Shown here one piece after another: positions 1 through 9,402 of a stretch of 55,070 nucleotides of DNA. The DNA comes from Planctomycetaceae bacterium (GTDB lineage Bacteria > Planctomycetota > Planctomycetia > Pirellulales > Pirellulaceae). The translations under genes were made by a program, and so were the position numbers. The notes below the pieces were generated by a model. It was not told the DNA's origin. It did no database searches and saw nothing but the letters and a program-made list of their open reading frames with translations. The stretch is taken from positions 1 through 55,070 of the forward strand of contig JAHEJI010000009.1 of NCBI GenBank assembly GCA_024638965.1, given 5' to 3'. Every line of letters starts with the position of its first letter. The first letter of the stretch is position 1.

Positions 1-417
1 CATGTTATGCATGAATAATGCGTGGTAAGCTCGCGAGCAAATGACGCGAACTTTTAAGCGGCAATCGGGATCCCAGCCTGCGAACGCGTCCAGCACGTAT
101 AGGTGCTCGCATTCATCCAGAAAATTTACAGCTCGCTCGCGCATCTTTACGTACGAATCTTCCGAAATGGCAATGTTGATATCCCCCCACCAAACATCGT
201 TTTCGACACTGGCTTGTTTGACGATTCGTTTGTCTTTGGGACTGCGTCCCGTCTTTTCGCCGGACAACGTCGAAATTCCACCGCTACTGGTGATCGTCGC
301 ATGGTCGAAGAGAACCGCTTCTTCGTACAACTGAGCTGGAGACGCGTTGCGGAGTACTTTGTTCGGGAATTTGCCTTCTGCAATTGCAGCGATACGGGAA
401 TTGGTTGCTGTAGCCAT
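1..417 (-). CDS. pckA: Phosphoenolpyruvate carboxykinase (ATP), N-terminal 139 residues, cut by the window edge
   Basis: Reverse-strand reading from an ATG at 415-417 runs open to the edge and begins MATATNSRIAAIAEGKFP. It contains SGEKTGRSPKDKRIVK (about residues 50-65), the conserved N-terminal block of ATP-dependent PEP carboxykinase, then VWWGDINIAIS, and LYVLDAFAGWDPDCRLKVRV followed by a Trp-less AYHALFMHNM, which matches the family's substrate-lobe segment. The enzyme decarboxylates and phosphorylates oxaloacetate to phosphoenolpyruvate, the first committed step of gluconeogenesis, in the cytoplasm. The catalytic P-loop half lies outside the window. No strong Shine-Dalgarno is visible before this ATG. 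It is divergent from prpBC across about 330 bp, which fits growth on substrates entering through C3/C4 acids. Family assignment is secure; the rest of the gene cannot be seen. Confidence 0.9.
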   Translation of the reverse strand, partial: MATATNSRIAAIAEGKFPNKVLRNASPAQLYEEAVLFDHATITSSGGISTLSGEKTGRSPKDKRIVKQASVENDVWWGDINIAISEDSYVKMRERAVNFLDECEHLYVLDAFAGWDPDCRLKVRVICSRAYHALFMHNM

Positions 418-748
418 AGAATTCATTCTGCTCGAACGACAGTGTTCGTTTTGTTAAGGATGTAGGTGCTGCAATCGCGGATGAAAGCAAGAACTCGCGT
501 TTAGAGAAATCGCCTGGAATTTCAGGGATACGAAAAAATTAAGAGTAACCGGCTTAATGAAATCATGTAAGACGATTTCGTATAAAAAAAGACCTTCTTG
601 TTGTATTATCCACGCTAAATTTCGTCGCGTTCAATGACAACTTTTTAGATGAGCATTCTACGAGCCCATTTTGCTGGTTGGCGTCTGGCGAGTCGCGAAC
701 GAAACCGCATAATAGGACTTTGTAAAACCAATTTTCACACCGTTTTGG
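418..748. promoter_or_regulatory. Divergent intergenic region between pckA and prpBC; no defined site recognised
   Basis: This 331-bp stretch separates two genes that read away from each other, so it must hold both promoters. It is AT-rich between about 520 and 650 (for example a run of seven A near 582-590). I see no convincing sigma-70 box pair, operator palindrome, riboswitch or RNA gene. The role as a shared control region is inferred from gene orientation only. Confidence 0.4.
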
Positions 749-1636
749 ATGTCGATGACAAATTCACCAGGCGCTCGGTTTCGAGCCGCCCTCGCGGAAG
801 AGAATCCGCTGCAAATTGTTGGGACGATCAACGCTTATTGCGCGCTGCTGGCAGAACGAGCCGGATTTCGTTCAATTTATCTATCTGGCGCGGGTGTCGC
901 AAATGCATCGTTCGGTCTGCCGGATCTCGGCATGACATCCATGACCGATGTCGTTCAGGATATTGAGAGAATCACATCCGTCTGCGATATTCCGTTAGTT
1001 GTGGACAGTGATACCGGTTGGGGCCACGCGCTATGCATCGCCCGTACCGTAAAGTCGTTTATCGCCGCGGGTGCGGCCGCTTTACATATCGAGGATCAAC
1101 AAGCCGCGAAGCGATGCGGACATCGCCCCAACAAAGCGATGGTTTCGGCCGAGGAAATGGTCGATCGGATTCATGCCGCAGTCGACGCCCGGACCGACGA
1201 TTCGTTTGTGATTATGGCCAGAACGGATGGGTTGGCAGGTGAAGGTCTTGAAGCGGCGATCGAACGATGCCAAAAATACGTGGAAGCTGGAGCCGATATG
1301 ATCTTCGCGGAAGCAATCACGGACGCCGAGCAGTACATGAAGTTTACCGGGTCATTGCCGGTGCCCGTATTAGCCAACATGACGGAGTTTGGCGAAAGTC
1401 CATTGTTGGACCTGGATCACTTAAGGGACGTTGGCGTCCAACTGGTGTTGTATCCTTTGTCTGCTTTCCGCGCGATGAGCCTGGCTGCCGATACAATGTA
1501 CAAGGCCATTCGCAAGGATGGCACTCAACGGGAGGTTGTCGGACAAATGCAAACTCGAAATGATTTGTACGAAGTCCTCAACTACCTCTCCTACGAACAG
1601 CAAATTGACTCTATTCTGAAAAAGGCGACTTCATGA
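749..1636 (+). CDS. prpB: Methylisocitrate lyase
   Basis: A 295-residue protein of the isocitrate lyase/PEP mutase superfamily, of usual PrpB length. It cleaves 2-methylisocitrate into pyruvate and succinate, the last step of the methylcitrate cycle for propionyl-CoA. Visible motifs are VVDSDTGWG (Asp86 and Asp88, Mg2+ ligands), HIEDQ (113-117) and the PrpB signature [12 protein letters not shown] (121-132) with catalytic Cys123. The start is ATG 749; an in-frame ATG at 755 is an alternative, and neither has a clear ribosome-binding site. Its stop overlaps the prpC start (ATGA at 1633-1636), showing translational coupling. A generic PEP mutase-family hydrolase is possible, but the KRCGHRPNK block and the prpC neighbour favour PrpB. 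Confidence 0.92.
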   Translation: MSMTNSPGARFRAALAEENPLQIVGTINAYCALLAERAGFRSIYLSGAGVANASFGLPDLGMTSMTDVVQDIERITSVCDIPLVVDSDTGWGHALCIARTVKSFIAAGAAALHIEDQQAAKRCGHRPNKAMVSAEEMVDRIHAAVDARTDDSFVIMARTDGLAGEGLEAAIERCQKYVEAGADMIFAEAITDAEQYMKFTGSLPVPVLANMTEFGESPLLDLDHLRDVGVQLVLYPLSAFRAMSLAADTMYKAIRKDGTQREVVGQMQTRNDLYEVLNYLSYEQQIDSILKKATS

Positions 1637-2760
1637 CTACAACAAAAGACAAAAAAGCAGGTGGATTGGCCGGCGTGGTTGCGGGCGAAACAGCGATCGC
1701 AACCGTCGGCAAGGCTGGCAAGGGATTGACTTATCGCGGCTATTCGATTCATGATCTTGCTGAGCATGCGACGTTCGAAGAAGTCGCATTCTTGTTGCTG
1801 TTTGACCACTTGCCTGGGCAAAAGGAACTCGACAGCTTTATTGCACGGCTGAGAAGCAATCGCGCACTGCCACAACCCTTGATGGATACTCTGCAAAGAA
1901 TTCCCGCGGACGCGCATCCAATGGACGTTTTACGAACGGGTTGTTCGATGCTGGGAGTGCTTGAGCCGGAAACATCGTTCGATCAACAAGTCGAGAAAGC
2001 GGAGCGATTGTTGGGCGCGTTTCCTTCGATGCTAGTTTATTGGTACCGCTTTTCACAAAACGGTACTGAGATTGATTTTGAAAGTGATCAAACTTCGATC
2101 GCCGGCTATTTTCTGGAAAAACTTCACGATAAAGAACCAACGGAACTTGAACAACGAGCGATGGATGTGTCGCTGATCCTTTACGCGGAACACGAGTTTA
2201 ATGCTTCAACGTTTGCGGCCCGTGTTTGCACCGCCACCTTGTCGGATATTTACTCGGCGATTACGGCGGCGATTGGGACCTTGCGAGGACCACTTCATGG
2301 AGGTGCCAATGAAGCGGCGATGGAGTTGATCGAGCAGTTTCAGACGCCCGATGAAGCCGAAGCGGGGATCATGGAACTTCTGGCAGCCAAGGCGAAAATT
2401 ATGGGCTTTGGCCACCGTGTTTATACGATTGCCGATCCGCGGAGCGATATTATCAAAGAATGGGCCAGGAGGTTGTCAGAACAAGCGGACGATGAAGTGC
2501 TGTATCCGGTTTCGGTGAGAATTGAAGAGATGATGCGTCGCGAGAAGAATCTGTTTCCAAATCTGGATTTCTTTGCCGCGTCGGCCTATCACTTTATGGG
2601 CGTTCCCACGCCTATGTTTACACCGATCTTTGTCCTGTCTCGTGTGAGCGGATGGGCGGCTCATGTCTTTGAGCAACGAGCCAATAATCGGCTGATTCGA
2701 CCCGGGGCCGACTATATCGGACCTGACGATCAGGAGTGGGTTTCGATCGAAAATCGGTGA
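1633..2760 (+). CDS. prpC: 2-methylcitrate synthase (citrate synthase family)
   Basis: A 375-residue citrate synthase-fold enzyme, the short form typical of PrpC rather than the longer gram-negative TCA citrate synthase. It condenses propionyl-CoA with oxaloacetate. The N-terminus [16 protein letters not shown] is the PrpC/short citrate synthase opening. The catalytic triad is present: His222 in [12 protein letters not shown], His261 in GFGHRVY and Asp312 in [13 protein letters not shown]. The start codon overlaps the prpB stop by 4 bp, so the two form one operon in the order prpBC. prpD is missing from the unit and lies at 9403-10830 on the other strand. The enzyme may also accept acetyl-CoA; sequence alone does not exclude a dual citrate/methylcitrate role. 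Confidence 0.92.
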   Translation: MTTTKDKKAGGLAGVVAGETAIATVGKAGKGLTYRGYSIHDLAEHATFEEVAFLLLFDHLPGQKELDSFIARLRSNRALPQPLMDTLQRIPADAHPMDVLRTGCSMLGVLEPETSFDQQVEKAERLLGAFPSMLVYWYRFSQNGTEIDFESDQTSIAGYFLEKLHDKEPTELEQRAMDVSLILYAEHEFNASTFAARVCTATLSDIYSAITAAIGTLRGPLHGGANEAAMELIEQFQTPDEAEAGIMELLAAKAKIMGFGHRVYTIADPRSDIIKEWARRLSEQADDEVLYPVSVRIEEMMRREKNLFPNLDFFAASAYHFMGVPTPMFTPIFVLSRVSGWAAHVFEQRANNRLIRPGADYIGPDDQEWVSIENR

Positions 2761-2835
2761 CAATTCCAACCTGCGATGTAATGTTGCATGAATCTCAGAC
2801 TCGTGAAAACGACTCGGAGAGGCGGTGATTTTTTT

Positions 2836-2895
2836 GTAGTCGAGTCTGTCCCAGACTCGGACGCGGCGTCGCAGCCTGGGACAGGCTAGGCTACA
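2836..2895. repeat. Dispersed palindromic repeat, family B, copy 1
   Basis: Two adjacent hairpins: CGAGTCTG-tc-CCAGACTCG and GCCTG-gga-CAGGC, bounded by GTAG and CTAC. A second element with the same plan, boundaries and stem cores (GTCTG..CAGAC) lies at 16441-16515. It sits between the prpC stop and the convergent outer-membrane protein gene, so it might act as a bidirectional transcription end, but there is no long T tract except TTTTTT just before it (2829-2835). Confidence 0.6.
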
Positions 2896-2950
2896 GCTTC
2901 GACTCGGTGAGTCGTTCAGCTATGAAGTAGCAGCCTCGCTGCTAACTGGG

Positions 2951-3865
2951 CTATTTTCGCAGCCGGAAACCCAGGAAAAGGTCATTCGTTCGGTAATCAA
3001 AGTCGCCCAATGAGGCGCCGGCCGTTTGATCAAACACGTTGATGTTATCGGCGGCGACATAACGATACTCGACAAAGAGATCCAACCGCTGTGTGATGGT
3101 TCTGTTAATTCCCCCGATTACCTGAAAGGCGAACGAGGTTTCGTCAATGGTGTAAATGTTGGTCGCCGTCGTGGCAGTTGCATCCGAAATCAAAACTCCA
3201 ATTCCGGCCCCACCATAAAAGCTGGATCGCTGAAAAGCACGAGGGGCAAAATCGAACAAGACGTTACCCATAATGGTATAACCCCGAAGCGTTCCAACCG
3301 CCGAGGATATGGCATCACTGGTCAATTGATCGTCCGTAAATGTTTGAACTTGATACGATTGGAAGTCGTATTGCCGGGCGCCGGCTTCAACTTCCATTCG
3401 CGCCCGTGGGTGAACTTGGCGTCCAATTGCGAACCCGCCGGCAAAATTGTCGTCGAAGTTGAAATACCGACCTTGCTCGAATTCTTCAGTTACGGTTTCG
3501 AATATTGGTTCACCCGTATCCGGATCGGTGCCGATTTCGACCCTGGTATCTTGCGAACCTTGATCCTGAAGCCGAAAGAAGTCCGAGATATTCGACCATC
3601 CGCCAAATGCACTAATGTAGGGTCCACAGCAAACCACCGGGCAGGACGGTCGTTCGCATAGGTTGCCGCCGCATCCGGGATACGTCGTTGACTGCCCGTT
3701 ACCAACGTTTTGCAAGAATATTGCACCGGCATCTTCGGTGTATCCAACCGTTTCGTCACCGCATTGACCACAATCGCATTGAGCCCAAACGAACGTCGGT
3801 GATAATTGGCCGGATAACGAAAGTGCCAGCGAGATTCCGATTGTCAGTAGCAGTTTATTAAGCAC
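2951..3865 (-). CDS. Secreted Cys-rich outer-membrane beta-barrel protein (OmpA-barrel-like)
   Basis: A 304-residue protein with a signal peptide (residues 1-28, cleavage likely after VWA). The mature N-terminus is unusually Cys-rich (CDCGQCG, CGGNLCERPSCPVVCCGPY), and the rest alternates polar and aromatic residues in strands typical of an eight-stranded outer-membrane barrel: YISAFGGWS, FAGGFAIGRQ, ARMEVEAGARQYDF, SFYGGAGIGVLIS, FAFQVIGGINRT, LDLFVEYRYV, and a C-terminal FLGFRLRK strand. The start is GTG at 3863-3865, chosen for AGGAG seven bases upstream. It stands alone, convergent with prpC. The partner or ligand is unknown; the barrel is inferred from strand pattern and the aromatic end, and the cysteines suggest disulfides or lipid/metal binding at the surface. 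Confidence 0.75.
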   Translation of the reverse strand: MLNKLLLTIGISLALSLSGQLSPTFVWAQCDCGQCGDETVGYTEDAGAIFLQNVGNGQSTTYPGCGGNLCERPSCPVVCCGPYISAFGGWSNISDFFRLQDQGSQDTRVEIGTDPDTGEPIFETVTEEFEQGRYFNFDDNFAGGFAIGRQVHPRARMEVEAGARQYDFQSYQVQTFTDDQLTSDAISSAVGTLRGYTIMGNVLFDFAPRAFQRSSFYGGAGIGVLISDATATTATNIYTIDETSFAFQVIGGINRTITQRLDLFVEYRYVAADNINVFDQTAGASLGDFDYRTNDLFLGFRLRK

Positions 3866-4063
3866 TTGTAGACTCCTGAGTCGCCTTCGACGTAGCGCTG
3901 AATTCCATCTGAATGATCGCGCATTTCCGATACCTTGATGCAGGTCGCGTTATCATTTCTGTCGACAAATTCGGATCAACTAGTTCAAGCCGACTTCAGG
4001 CGCTGGACCAAACTACCAAGCTTAACAAACGAAGTTAAAGTTTGACGATTGTAGGGGGAAGTT

Positions 4064-4087
4064 AGTTGGCAGTTGGCAGTCGGCAGT
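4064..4087. repeat. Short 7-bp tandem repeat (AGTTGGC type)
   Basis: Two exact AGTTGGC units (4064-4077) followed by AGTCGGC and AGTTTAC. It is followed at about 4120-4138 by another small near-repeat (GACTGACGACTGATGACT). Both lie directly downstream of the stop codon of the RND exporter. They look like slippage products in noncoding DNA; no function can be assigned. Confidence 0.5.
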
Positions 4088-4138
4088 TTACAGCTTCGAT
4101 CTCTACTCGAATCACTCTGAGGACTGACGACTGATGAC

Positions 4139-6418
4139 TCATTTCTTTTTCGCAAATTTGGCCAACAGTGCTGGCAGAAAAACCAAATCTCCAAACAGTG
4201 CGGCGGAGATCGTGATGGCTCCCATCGACGCAAATGTGTGATGGTCTCGGGAGTCACTGAACAACACCGTCATAAAGCCCGAGACCAAGACGACGGTTGT
4301 AATAATCAACGCTGTGCCGACACCAGTGAAGGCTCGGCGAATGACCACCTCATCACCGCCACCGTTTTTCCGCTCCTCGTAAAACCGTGTTAGAAAGTGA
4401 ATTGTGTCGTCGACCGCGATTCCCAGGCAAACAGTAAATGCACAGACCGTTACGATCTCAAGTGCCTGACCTGTCGCGACCAGGAAAGCCCCCGCCACCG
4501 TCAATGGGAAAATGTTGGGAACAATCGAGATCAACCCGATTCGAAGCGACCGGTAAACTACAGCCAGCACACAAAAAATAATCAGCGACGCCACGCCCAA
4601 ACTGGCTGCCAAGTCGACGACGATTTGATAGAGGTTTTTCCATCGCCAAACCGCGTTGCCCTGCAATTCAAAATCGAAATTGGAATGTTCGGCTCTGATC
4701 GAATCAAATCCGGCGAGAATTCGCTCAAACACCGGACCGTACCGCGCGATCCCGAGGTCTTGAACGCGAAATCTAATTTGCGCACTACTTTCTTCCGGAC
4801 TGTAGAAAGACCGTTTGATCGATGGCGGTAATAATTCAACCATCGACATCCGACCGGACACATCACCTTGACCCGGTAACGCCGCAATGATTTTGCGAAT
4901 GGACACTGGATGGCCGATCAACGGTTCCTGCTCAAGAAGTTCATCAACTTTTCCAATCACATCCACGATTTCGGGAGAGTCCGGCTGGACCTCCGAATTC
5001 CAGCTAATTTCGACTCGCGATTGCTCCAGTCCTCCCATTGCTTTGTCCATTTCAGCCAGCGCGACGGATGATTCGCTACCGACTGGCAAAGCGTTCGATT
5101 GTTTTTCGTCGGGTCGGAGCGTCAAAGAGACGCTTAGCAGGATCGCCGTTGTCGCCAATCCGATCAAGCTAAAAGTCGTTTTCCGTTCGAGCACGTAGTC
5201 AATGATGCTTCCGATTCGATTCAGGTTTTGGTCGATCAGGCTTTTTTCGTGACCGACGTGAACCCTTTTTCCCAACCAGGTTGAGCAGGCCAGGGGAATT
5301 GTGGTGATGACAGCGATGAACGAGCAAAATACGCCGATCACACAACACGCACCGAACTCGCGAACCAAGTCTTGGTGCGCTAGCCAGAGTGAGCCAAAAC
5401 CAATTGCGGTCGTTAATGAAGTCAAAAAACAGGCCAAGCCAACTTGATTGACCCCGGATTCAGCGGCTTCAAGTGGAGTCATACCGCCAGCACGATTGCG
5501 TCGAATTTGAACCATCAGGTGCACACCATCGGTGAAGCCAACCAGGCTGACCAGAATGGGTAAAACCACATCGTTGAACGGGTTAAATTGAAACTCGAAG
5601 TATCGGATAAACCCTAGCGTCCAGAAGACTCCAAGGGCGGGGGCCATTGCAACCACGACGACCGCAGAAACGCCGCGAAACAAAATGATGCTCATAATCG
5701 CAATCATGCTATAGGCAACCAGCTGATAGATGAATTGATTGGATTCATGGGACTCGAGTGCAGTCAACTCAATCGGAACCCGGCCGGTTACCGAAAACTT
5801 CATTTCGACGCCTGGAAACTTGGCCGCGGTCGATTCGGCGATCTCTCGCAGCCCCTCAATGCAATCACGATTTTCTTTCAGATAGATCCAGTTGAAATTC
5901 ACAAGCAACAAAACCGACTCAGCGTCGGCCGACATGAGTTGACCCACGATAAACGGATGGTTCAGCCCCTTTCGTTTGGCCATTTCAAATCGTTTTTCTG
6001 ACGCATCGCCACGCGGCAGCAAGGGTTCAGGCAAGCCGAATGCGTTCATCGGAGGAACTTCATCCATCCAGAAAACGTCGGAGATATAGTCGGTATTGTC
6101 CAATTTTTCGACCACGGCTCGCAGGCAGTTCGCGCCTTCCGGAGAAAAGATCGAATCAGATTGAACGAGCATCACCGCGTGGCTGTTAAGGTCGATCGAC
6201 CGGACATTGCGGTACTCCTGAGAACCCGGAGGTTCAATGACTGGCGTTTGATCAAGCTCCTGTTCCGCAACCTTATTGAAGACTTCGAATAGGTTGTCGA
6301 AGATCCGAGGTGCTTTGTAGCCAATGATCGCAAAGCTGCTGATGATCAGAATCATCAACAACGCCAGCCAGGGACGGCGAACGATCCAACCTGTAGCACG
6401 ATTGAACGTCTGTGACAC
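4139..6418 (-). CDS. RND-superfamily exporter (MMPL/SSD-type, COG1033-like)
   Basis: A 759-residue membrane protein with the duplicated RND layout: one N-terminal membrane segment (about 15-33), a periplasmic domain (about 35-230), five closely spaced helices, a second periplasmic domain and a last bundle of helices. Family motifs are GFTDGVHLMVQIRR in the first half and LGIAVDDTIHFLTRFYEER in the second, carrying the acidic residues of the proton-relay helix region. It has no HAE-type length (about 1000 residues), so it belongs to the smaller lipid/hydrophobic exporter branch. The start is GTG at 6416-6418 with GGGAG upstream. It follows the redox fusion protein after a 35-bp gap on the same strand, so the two are probably cotranscribed. 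Substrate is unknown; hopanoid or lipid export is one possibility from the family. Confidence 0.82.
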   Translation of the reverse strand: MSQTFNRATGWIVRRPWLALLMILIISSFAIIGYKAPRIFDNLFEVFNKVAEQELDQTPVIEPPGSQEYRNVRSIDLNSHAVMLVQSDSIFSPEGANCLRAVVEKLDNTDYISDVFWMDEVPPMNAFGLPEPLLPRGDASEKRFEMAKRKGLNHPFIVGQLMSADAESVLLLVNFNWIYLKENRDCIEGLREIAESTAAKFPGVEMKFSVTGRVPIELTALESHESNQFIYQLVAYSMIAIMSIILFRGVSAVVVVAMAPALGVFWTLGFIRYFEFQFNPFNDVVLPILVSLVGFTDGVHLMVQIRRNRAGGMTPLEAAESGVNQVGLACFLTSLTTAIGFGSLWLAHQDLVREFGACCVIGVFCSFIAVITTIPLACSTWLGKRVHVGHEKSLIDQNLNRIGSIIDYVLERKTTFSLIGLATTAILLSVSLTLRPDEKQSNALPVGSESSVALAEMDKAMGGLEQSRVEISWNSEVQPDSPEIVDVIGKVDELLEQEPLIGHPVSIRKIIAALPGQGDVSGRMSMVELLPPSIKRSFYSPEESSAQIRFRVQDLGIARYGPVFERILAGFDSIRAEHSNFDFELQGNAVWRWKNLYQIVVDLAASLGVASLIIFCVLAVVYRSLRIGLISIVPNIFPLTVAGAFLVATGQALEIVTVCAFTVCLGIAVDDTIHFLTRFYEERKNGGGDEVVIRRAFTGVGTALIITTVVLVSGFMTVLFSDSRDHHTFASMGAITISAALFGDLVFLPALLAKFAKKK

Positions 6419-6453
6419 CGTTGGTAACTCCCGGCTTTTCTAGAACGGATCAG

Positions 6454-8460
6454 CTAGTTTCGCGATCTTTCCGCGGCGAGTTCTTCGCTCAGTCGAAAAT
6501 CCCATTCGACAGCCATGAAAACCTCATCGCGTCGCAGAACATCGTCGCCGCCTTCGTCCCAGTTTGTGAAAGCAAACCGTCGCATCGCCAGGGGAACCTC
6601 TTTTTTTGAAACAAGCCCGTCGTTGTTTTTGTCGAACCTGGCGAAAAAGTCATCCACAAACTGTTCGCACTTCTTTTGTTCGTTGGCTGAAAACAGAACT
6701 TGAGCTGGAGTCGTCACTTCGAAATTTTCTGGTTCGATTCGCGTTTCAGCGATTTCAAAAAACGCAACTGCCATTTCTTCATAGGTTTGATCGCCCCAAT
6801 AAACAGTTTGATCCGGATCGGGATTTGCTGGGTTATCGGCTGAATTGTCAAACGTCGCCGTGAAATTGATTTCATCCAGGGATTCCAGCGGAATCGGTTC
6901 TTTCAGTTTGTAAGTGTGTTGCCAATTGAAGTCGTAATTAGGCACGTCGAGCATGATGTTTTCGGATTCACCCGACCGTGATGTCACCCGAAATGACTTG
7001 CCTCGATAATGCATGTGAGGAGCAAAGCCGAGCAGTTCTCCTTTTTTTGGCAAGTAGCGAACCTTCGCTTCGACCCGGTAAGCGCCGGCATGAGGCGGAA
7101 TTTCAAAATCCTGATCAATCGCGATCAGGGTGTAGACCTTTTGATCGATCTCCGATTCATCGGCAAAGACCAAGCCGATTTTTGTGATGTCAGACTGCTT
7201 TTTACCAACAGGAGTGTAGTGTTGCTGGAACACCAGTTTCGAACCCGCCGGAACCCGTCGACCATGACGATCGGGGTATGCCGTTTCTCGCTGTCCGGGA
7301 ACGTAGGCACTCAACCAGCCGACGCCGGTGTAGGAAACACCATCGGGCGGTCGAATAAAGACGATACTATGATGAACAACGGAACGGTTGCCGGGTGCAA
7401 CTTCTGCGGCCACGACCCATTTGTCTTCTTTGAATCCGGGGTCAACGACGAAGTACTGATAGTCGACAGTGCCGTCCGCTGGGACGTCAAAAGGCTTGTC
7501 GCTCATCGAAACAACTACGTCAGGATCACGGGGAAGATTCCAACCCTCTTTGCGCTTCAGAAGTTCGGGAAGTTCATCAGCTTTGCCAAACGGCGCCCCG
7601 GCAGCAACCCAATCACGAAGGATTTGTTTATCCAGAGAGGGCATCAGCCGGGTATTCGCGAAATCTCCATGGTTCGGATCAGCGTGCCAAGGAGGCATTC
7701 GCCCTTCATCGACGACCTCAACGATCATATCACCCCAGCCTACGACTTCTTCGTAATCGGTTAGCGAAAAGGGCCCAATGTCGCCCGCCCGATGGCACTC
7801 GGCACAATGTCTTTGCAAGACTCTTGAGATCTGTTTCGAAAATGTGATTGGACTGTCTTCCCGGGTCTCTTTGACTCGTCCAATAATGCAACCCTCGGGT
7901 TTTGTCAGCGGTTGGCTGGGCAATTCTCCGGTCAACAGTTCTTCGATCGCGATTCGCAAATCGTTTCTCGTCGGCTTGGACTTGGCAATCCCCGGTTGGT
8001 ATTGGTCGTCCACGCGGCCTCGATACACGATGTTCAAGTCTCGATCAACGACAAAGATCTCGGGCGTTCGTTCGGCCTGGAACTGATCGGCGACGAGATT
8101 TCGATGATCTTTTGCCACCGGGAATTGAAGATTCAAAGACTCGACAAATGCCGTCAGCTCTTCTTCGGAATCCTGTCGGTTACTATCCACGCCGATAAAA
8201 CGCACGCCGTGAGTCTTAAATTCCTGGGCCAGCTCGTTTAGTCGTGGACCGTACAGTCGAGCGAGTGGACACTCGATTCCAATGAAGCAGACAACCGTGA
8301 ACTTCACTTCTGACGGAGGCTCAGCGTCCAGTACAGCCGTTTTGCCTGAGGTTGTGCGAAGATTGAAGCCCGTGACGACATCGTCCTTAGCCGAGACAGG
8401 ATGATTCCAACTAATCAGCGCGATCGCAAGCGCGACGCAAACTGGTCGGAAGACGTTCAT
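6454..8460 (-). CDS. Exported fusion: thioredoxin-like redoxin, cytochrome c motif, copper ascorbate-monooxygenase-like core, EF-hand
   Basis: The chosen ATG at 8458-8460 gives a 668-residue protein with a signal peptide (1-24, cut near VSA) and AGAGGG upstream; the reading frame stays open for 29 more residues. Domains in order: an AhpC/TlpA-like redoxin (about 28-180) with a single Cys in GIECPLARLYGP (Cys64) and VDSNRQDS; a c-type heme motif CAECH (219-223); a copper type II ascorbate-dependent monooxygenase-like two-domain region with VVHHS (His363/364), QQHY (His414) and PHMHYRG (His482/484), the usual copper ligands; and a C-terminal EF-hand loop DKNNDGLVSKKE (610-621). Fusions of this kind are common in planctomycetes and have no settled substrate. 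The lone redoxin Cys argues against a classic CxxC disulfide exchange. It is first in a probable unit with the RND exporter. Confidence 0.85.
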   Translation of the reverse strand: MNVFRPVCVALAIALISWNHPVSAKDDVVTGFNLRTTSGKTAVLDAEPPSEVKFTVVCFIGIECPLARLYGPRLNELAQEFKTHGVRFIGVDSNRQDSEEELTAFVESLNLQFPVAKDHRNLVADQFQAERTPEIFVVDRDLNIVYRGRVDDQYQPGIAKSKPTRNDLRIAIEELLTGELPSQPLTKPEGCIIGRVKETREDSPITFSKQISRVLQRHCAECHRAGDIGPFSLTDYEEVVGWGDMIVEVVDEGRMPPWHADPNHGDFANTRLMPSLDKQILRDWVAAGAPFGKADELPELLKRKEGWNLPRDPDVVVSMSDKPFDVPADGTVDYQYFVVDPGFKEDKWVVAAEVAPGNRSVVHHSIVFIRPPDGVSYTGVGWLSAYVPGQRETAYPDRHGRRVPAGSKLVFQQHYTPVGKKQSDITKIGLVFADESEIDQKVYTLIAIDQDFEIPPHAGAYRVEAKVRYLPKKGELLGFAPHMHYRGKSFRVTSRSGESENIMLDVPNYDFNWQHTYKLKEPIPLESLDEINFTATFDNSADNPANPDPDQTVYWGDQTYEEMAVAFFEIAETRIEPENFEVTTPAQVLFSANEQKKCEQFVDDFFARFDKNNDGLVSKKEVPLAMRRFAFTNWDEGGDDVLRRDEVFMAVEWDFRLSEELAAERSRN

Positions 8461-8557
8461 TTTGCCCTCTGGTCTGATCCGGGATGCGATTGACCAATTG
8501 TAACCGAAACTCGGAGGATTCAATAACACGATAATTTTCGACTTCAATCGCGATCAT

Positions 8558-8632
8558 CCTTTAGCCGCGTGGGCAACGCCCCGCGAGCTTGGATAAGCAA
8601 ATCGCGACCCGATGGACACGCGGTTAAACGAT
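8558..8632. repeat. Dispersed palindromic repeat, family A, copy 1
   Basis: The element starts TTTAGCCGCGT and ends ACGCGGTTAAACGAT, so its outer 12-15 bp are an imperfect inverted repeat around a GC-rich centre. Similar elements are at 12370-12489 and 32690-32744. Homology seems to reach beyond the hairpin: AATACCGGACTCAA at about 8656-8670 reappears in reverse as TTGAGTCCGGTATT beside copy 2. It lies between the divergent start of the redox fusion gene and the ferritin stop. Confidence 0.7.
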
Positions 8633-8710
8633 GGGTCGTTCGGAAACCTCTTTGCTAATACCGGACTCAATCAAAGATGTCTTGTTCAGATAAATAACAT
8701 CTAATCTTCG

Positions 8711-9217
8711 CTACGCATCGCTTTCTTCGGGCTGTCTGGCAGCGAGTTCGCGGTCAATCATGTAGAGTCCATTAGGATTGCCATCGATCATCTTGAGCTG
8801 GTCAATCACTCCGCGGGCGTTGGCTTCTTCTTCAACTTGTTCGTTAACGAACCACTCCAGAAATACGTCGGTGGCGTAGTCTTTTTCCGCGCGGGCCAAA
8901 TCTTTCAAATTGAAAATGCACTGGGTGATGTGCTGTTCGTGGGCGAGCGCTTTTTCAAACAGGCTGAGCGGCGTTTCGTTATTAATATTGGGTTTGCCGA
9001 TCGGGTCGAGTTCAACTTCGCCGTCGCGCTCCAGAATGAAATTGAAAAATCGATCGGCATGTGCCAGTTCTTCGTGGTACTGCATTTTGAACCAGTTGAC
9101 AAAGCCCGGCAAACGAAGTCGGTCAGCCTCCGCCGCCGCTGCCAGATAAGCGTATGCGGAATAAAGCTCTTCATTGATTTGTTTGTTGAGAGCTTCTTCC
9201 ATTTTTTTCGATTGCAT
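8711..9217 (-). CDS. ftn: Non-heme bacterial ferritin
   Basis: A 168-residue four-helix-bundle ferritin of typical FtnA length. It oxidises Fe2+ and stores it as a mineral core inside a 24-subunit cage. Diiron-site residues are visible: INEELYSAYAYL (Glu17 region), YHEELAHADRFF with the Glu-x2-His pair, and EWFVNEQVEEE on the last long helix. There is no heme-ligating Met typical of bacterioferritin in the dimer interface segment. The start is ATG 9215-9217 with GGAG eight bases upstream. It is a single gene, and no Fur box could be recognised. Confidence 0.93.
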   Translation of the reverse strand: MQSKKMEEALNKQINEELYSAYAYLAAAAEADRLRLPGFVNWFKMQYHEELAHADRFFNFILERDGEVELDPIGKPNINNETPLSLFEKALAHEQHITQCIFNLKDLARAEKDYATDVFLEWFVNEQVEEEANARGVIDQLKMIDGNPNGLYMIDRELAARQPEESDA

Positions 9218-9402
9218 CTGTTATCTCCAAAATTCGATTTTTCGCGTTATGGCATCACTCAAGTCACTCAAACACGATATTGAATCGCCAATTATAGCCG
9301 CTTGGCGACTAAGCCGAATACACACCGTTGGGAAATGTTAAAAGAAAACGCCAGTGATTTCCGACGCCGTACGGATGTCCATTTGAGATTGGGTCTCAGT
9401 CT

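Noticed and set aside
3026-3661. A forward frame of 211 codons
   Set aside because: It is antisense to the outer-membrane barrel gene, which has a signal peptide, a ribosome-binding site and barrel pattern.
7009-7764. A forward frame of 251 codons
   Set aside because: It is antisense to the redox fusion gene, whose heme and copper motifs are on the reverse strand.
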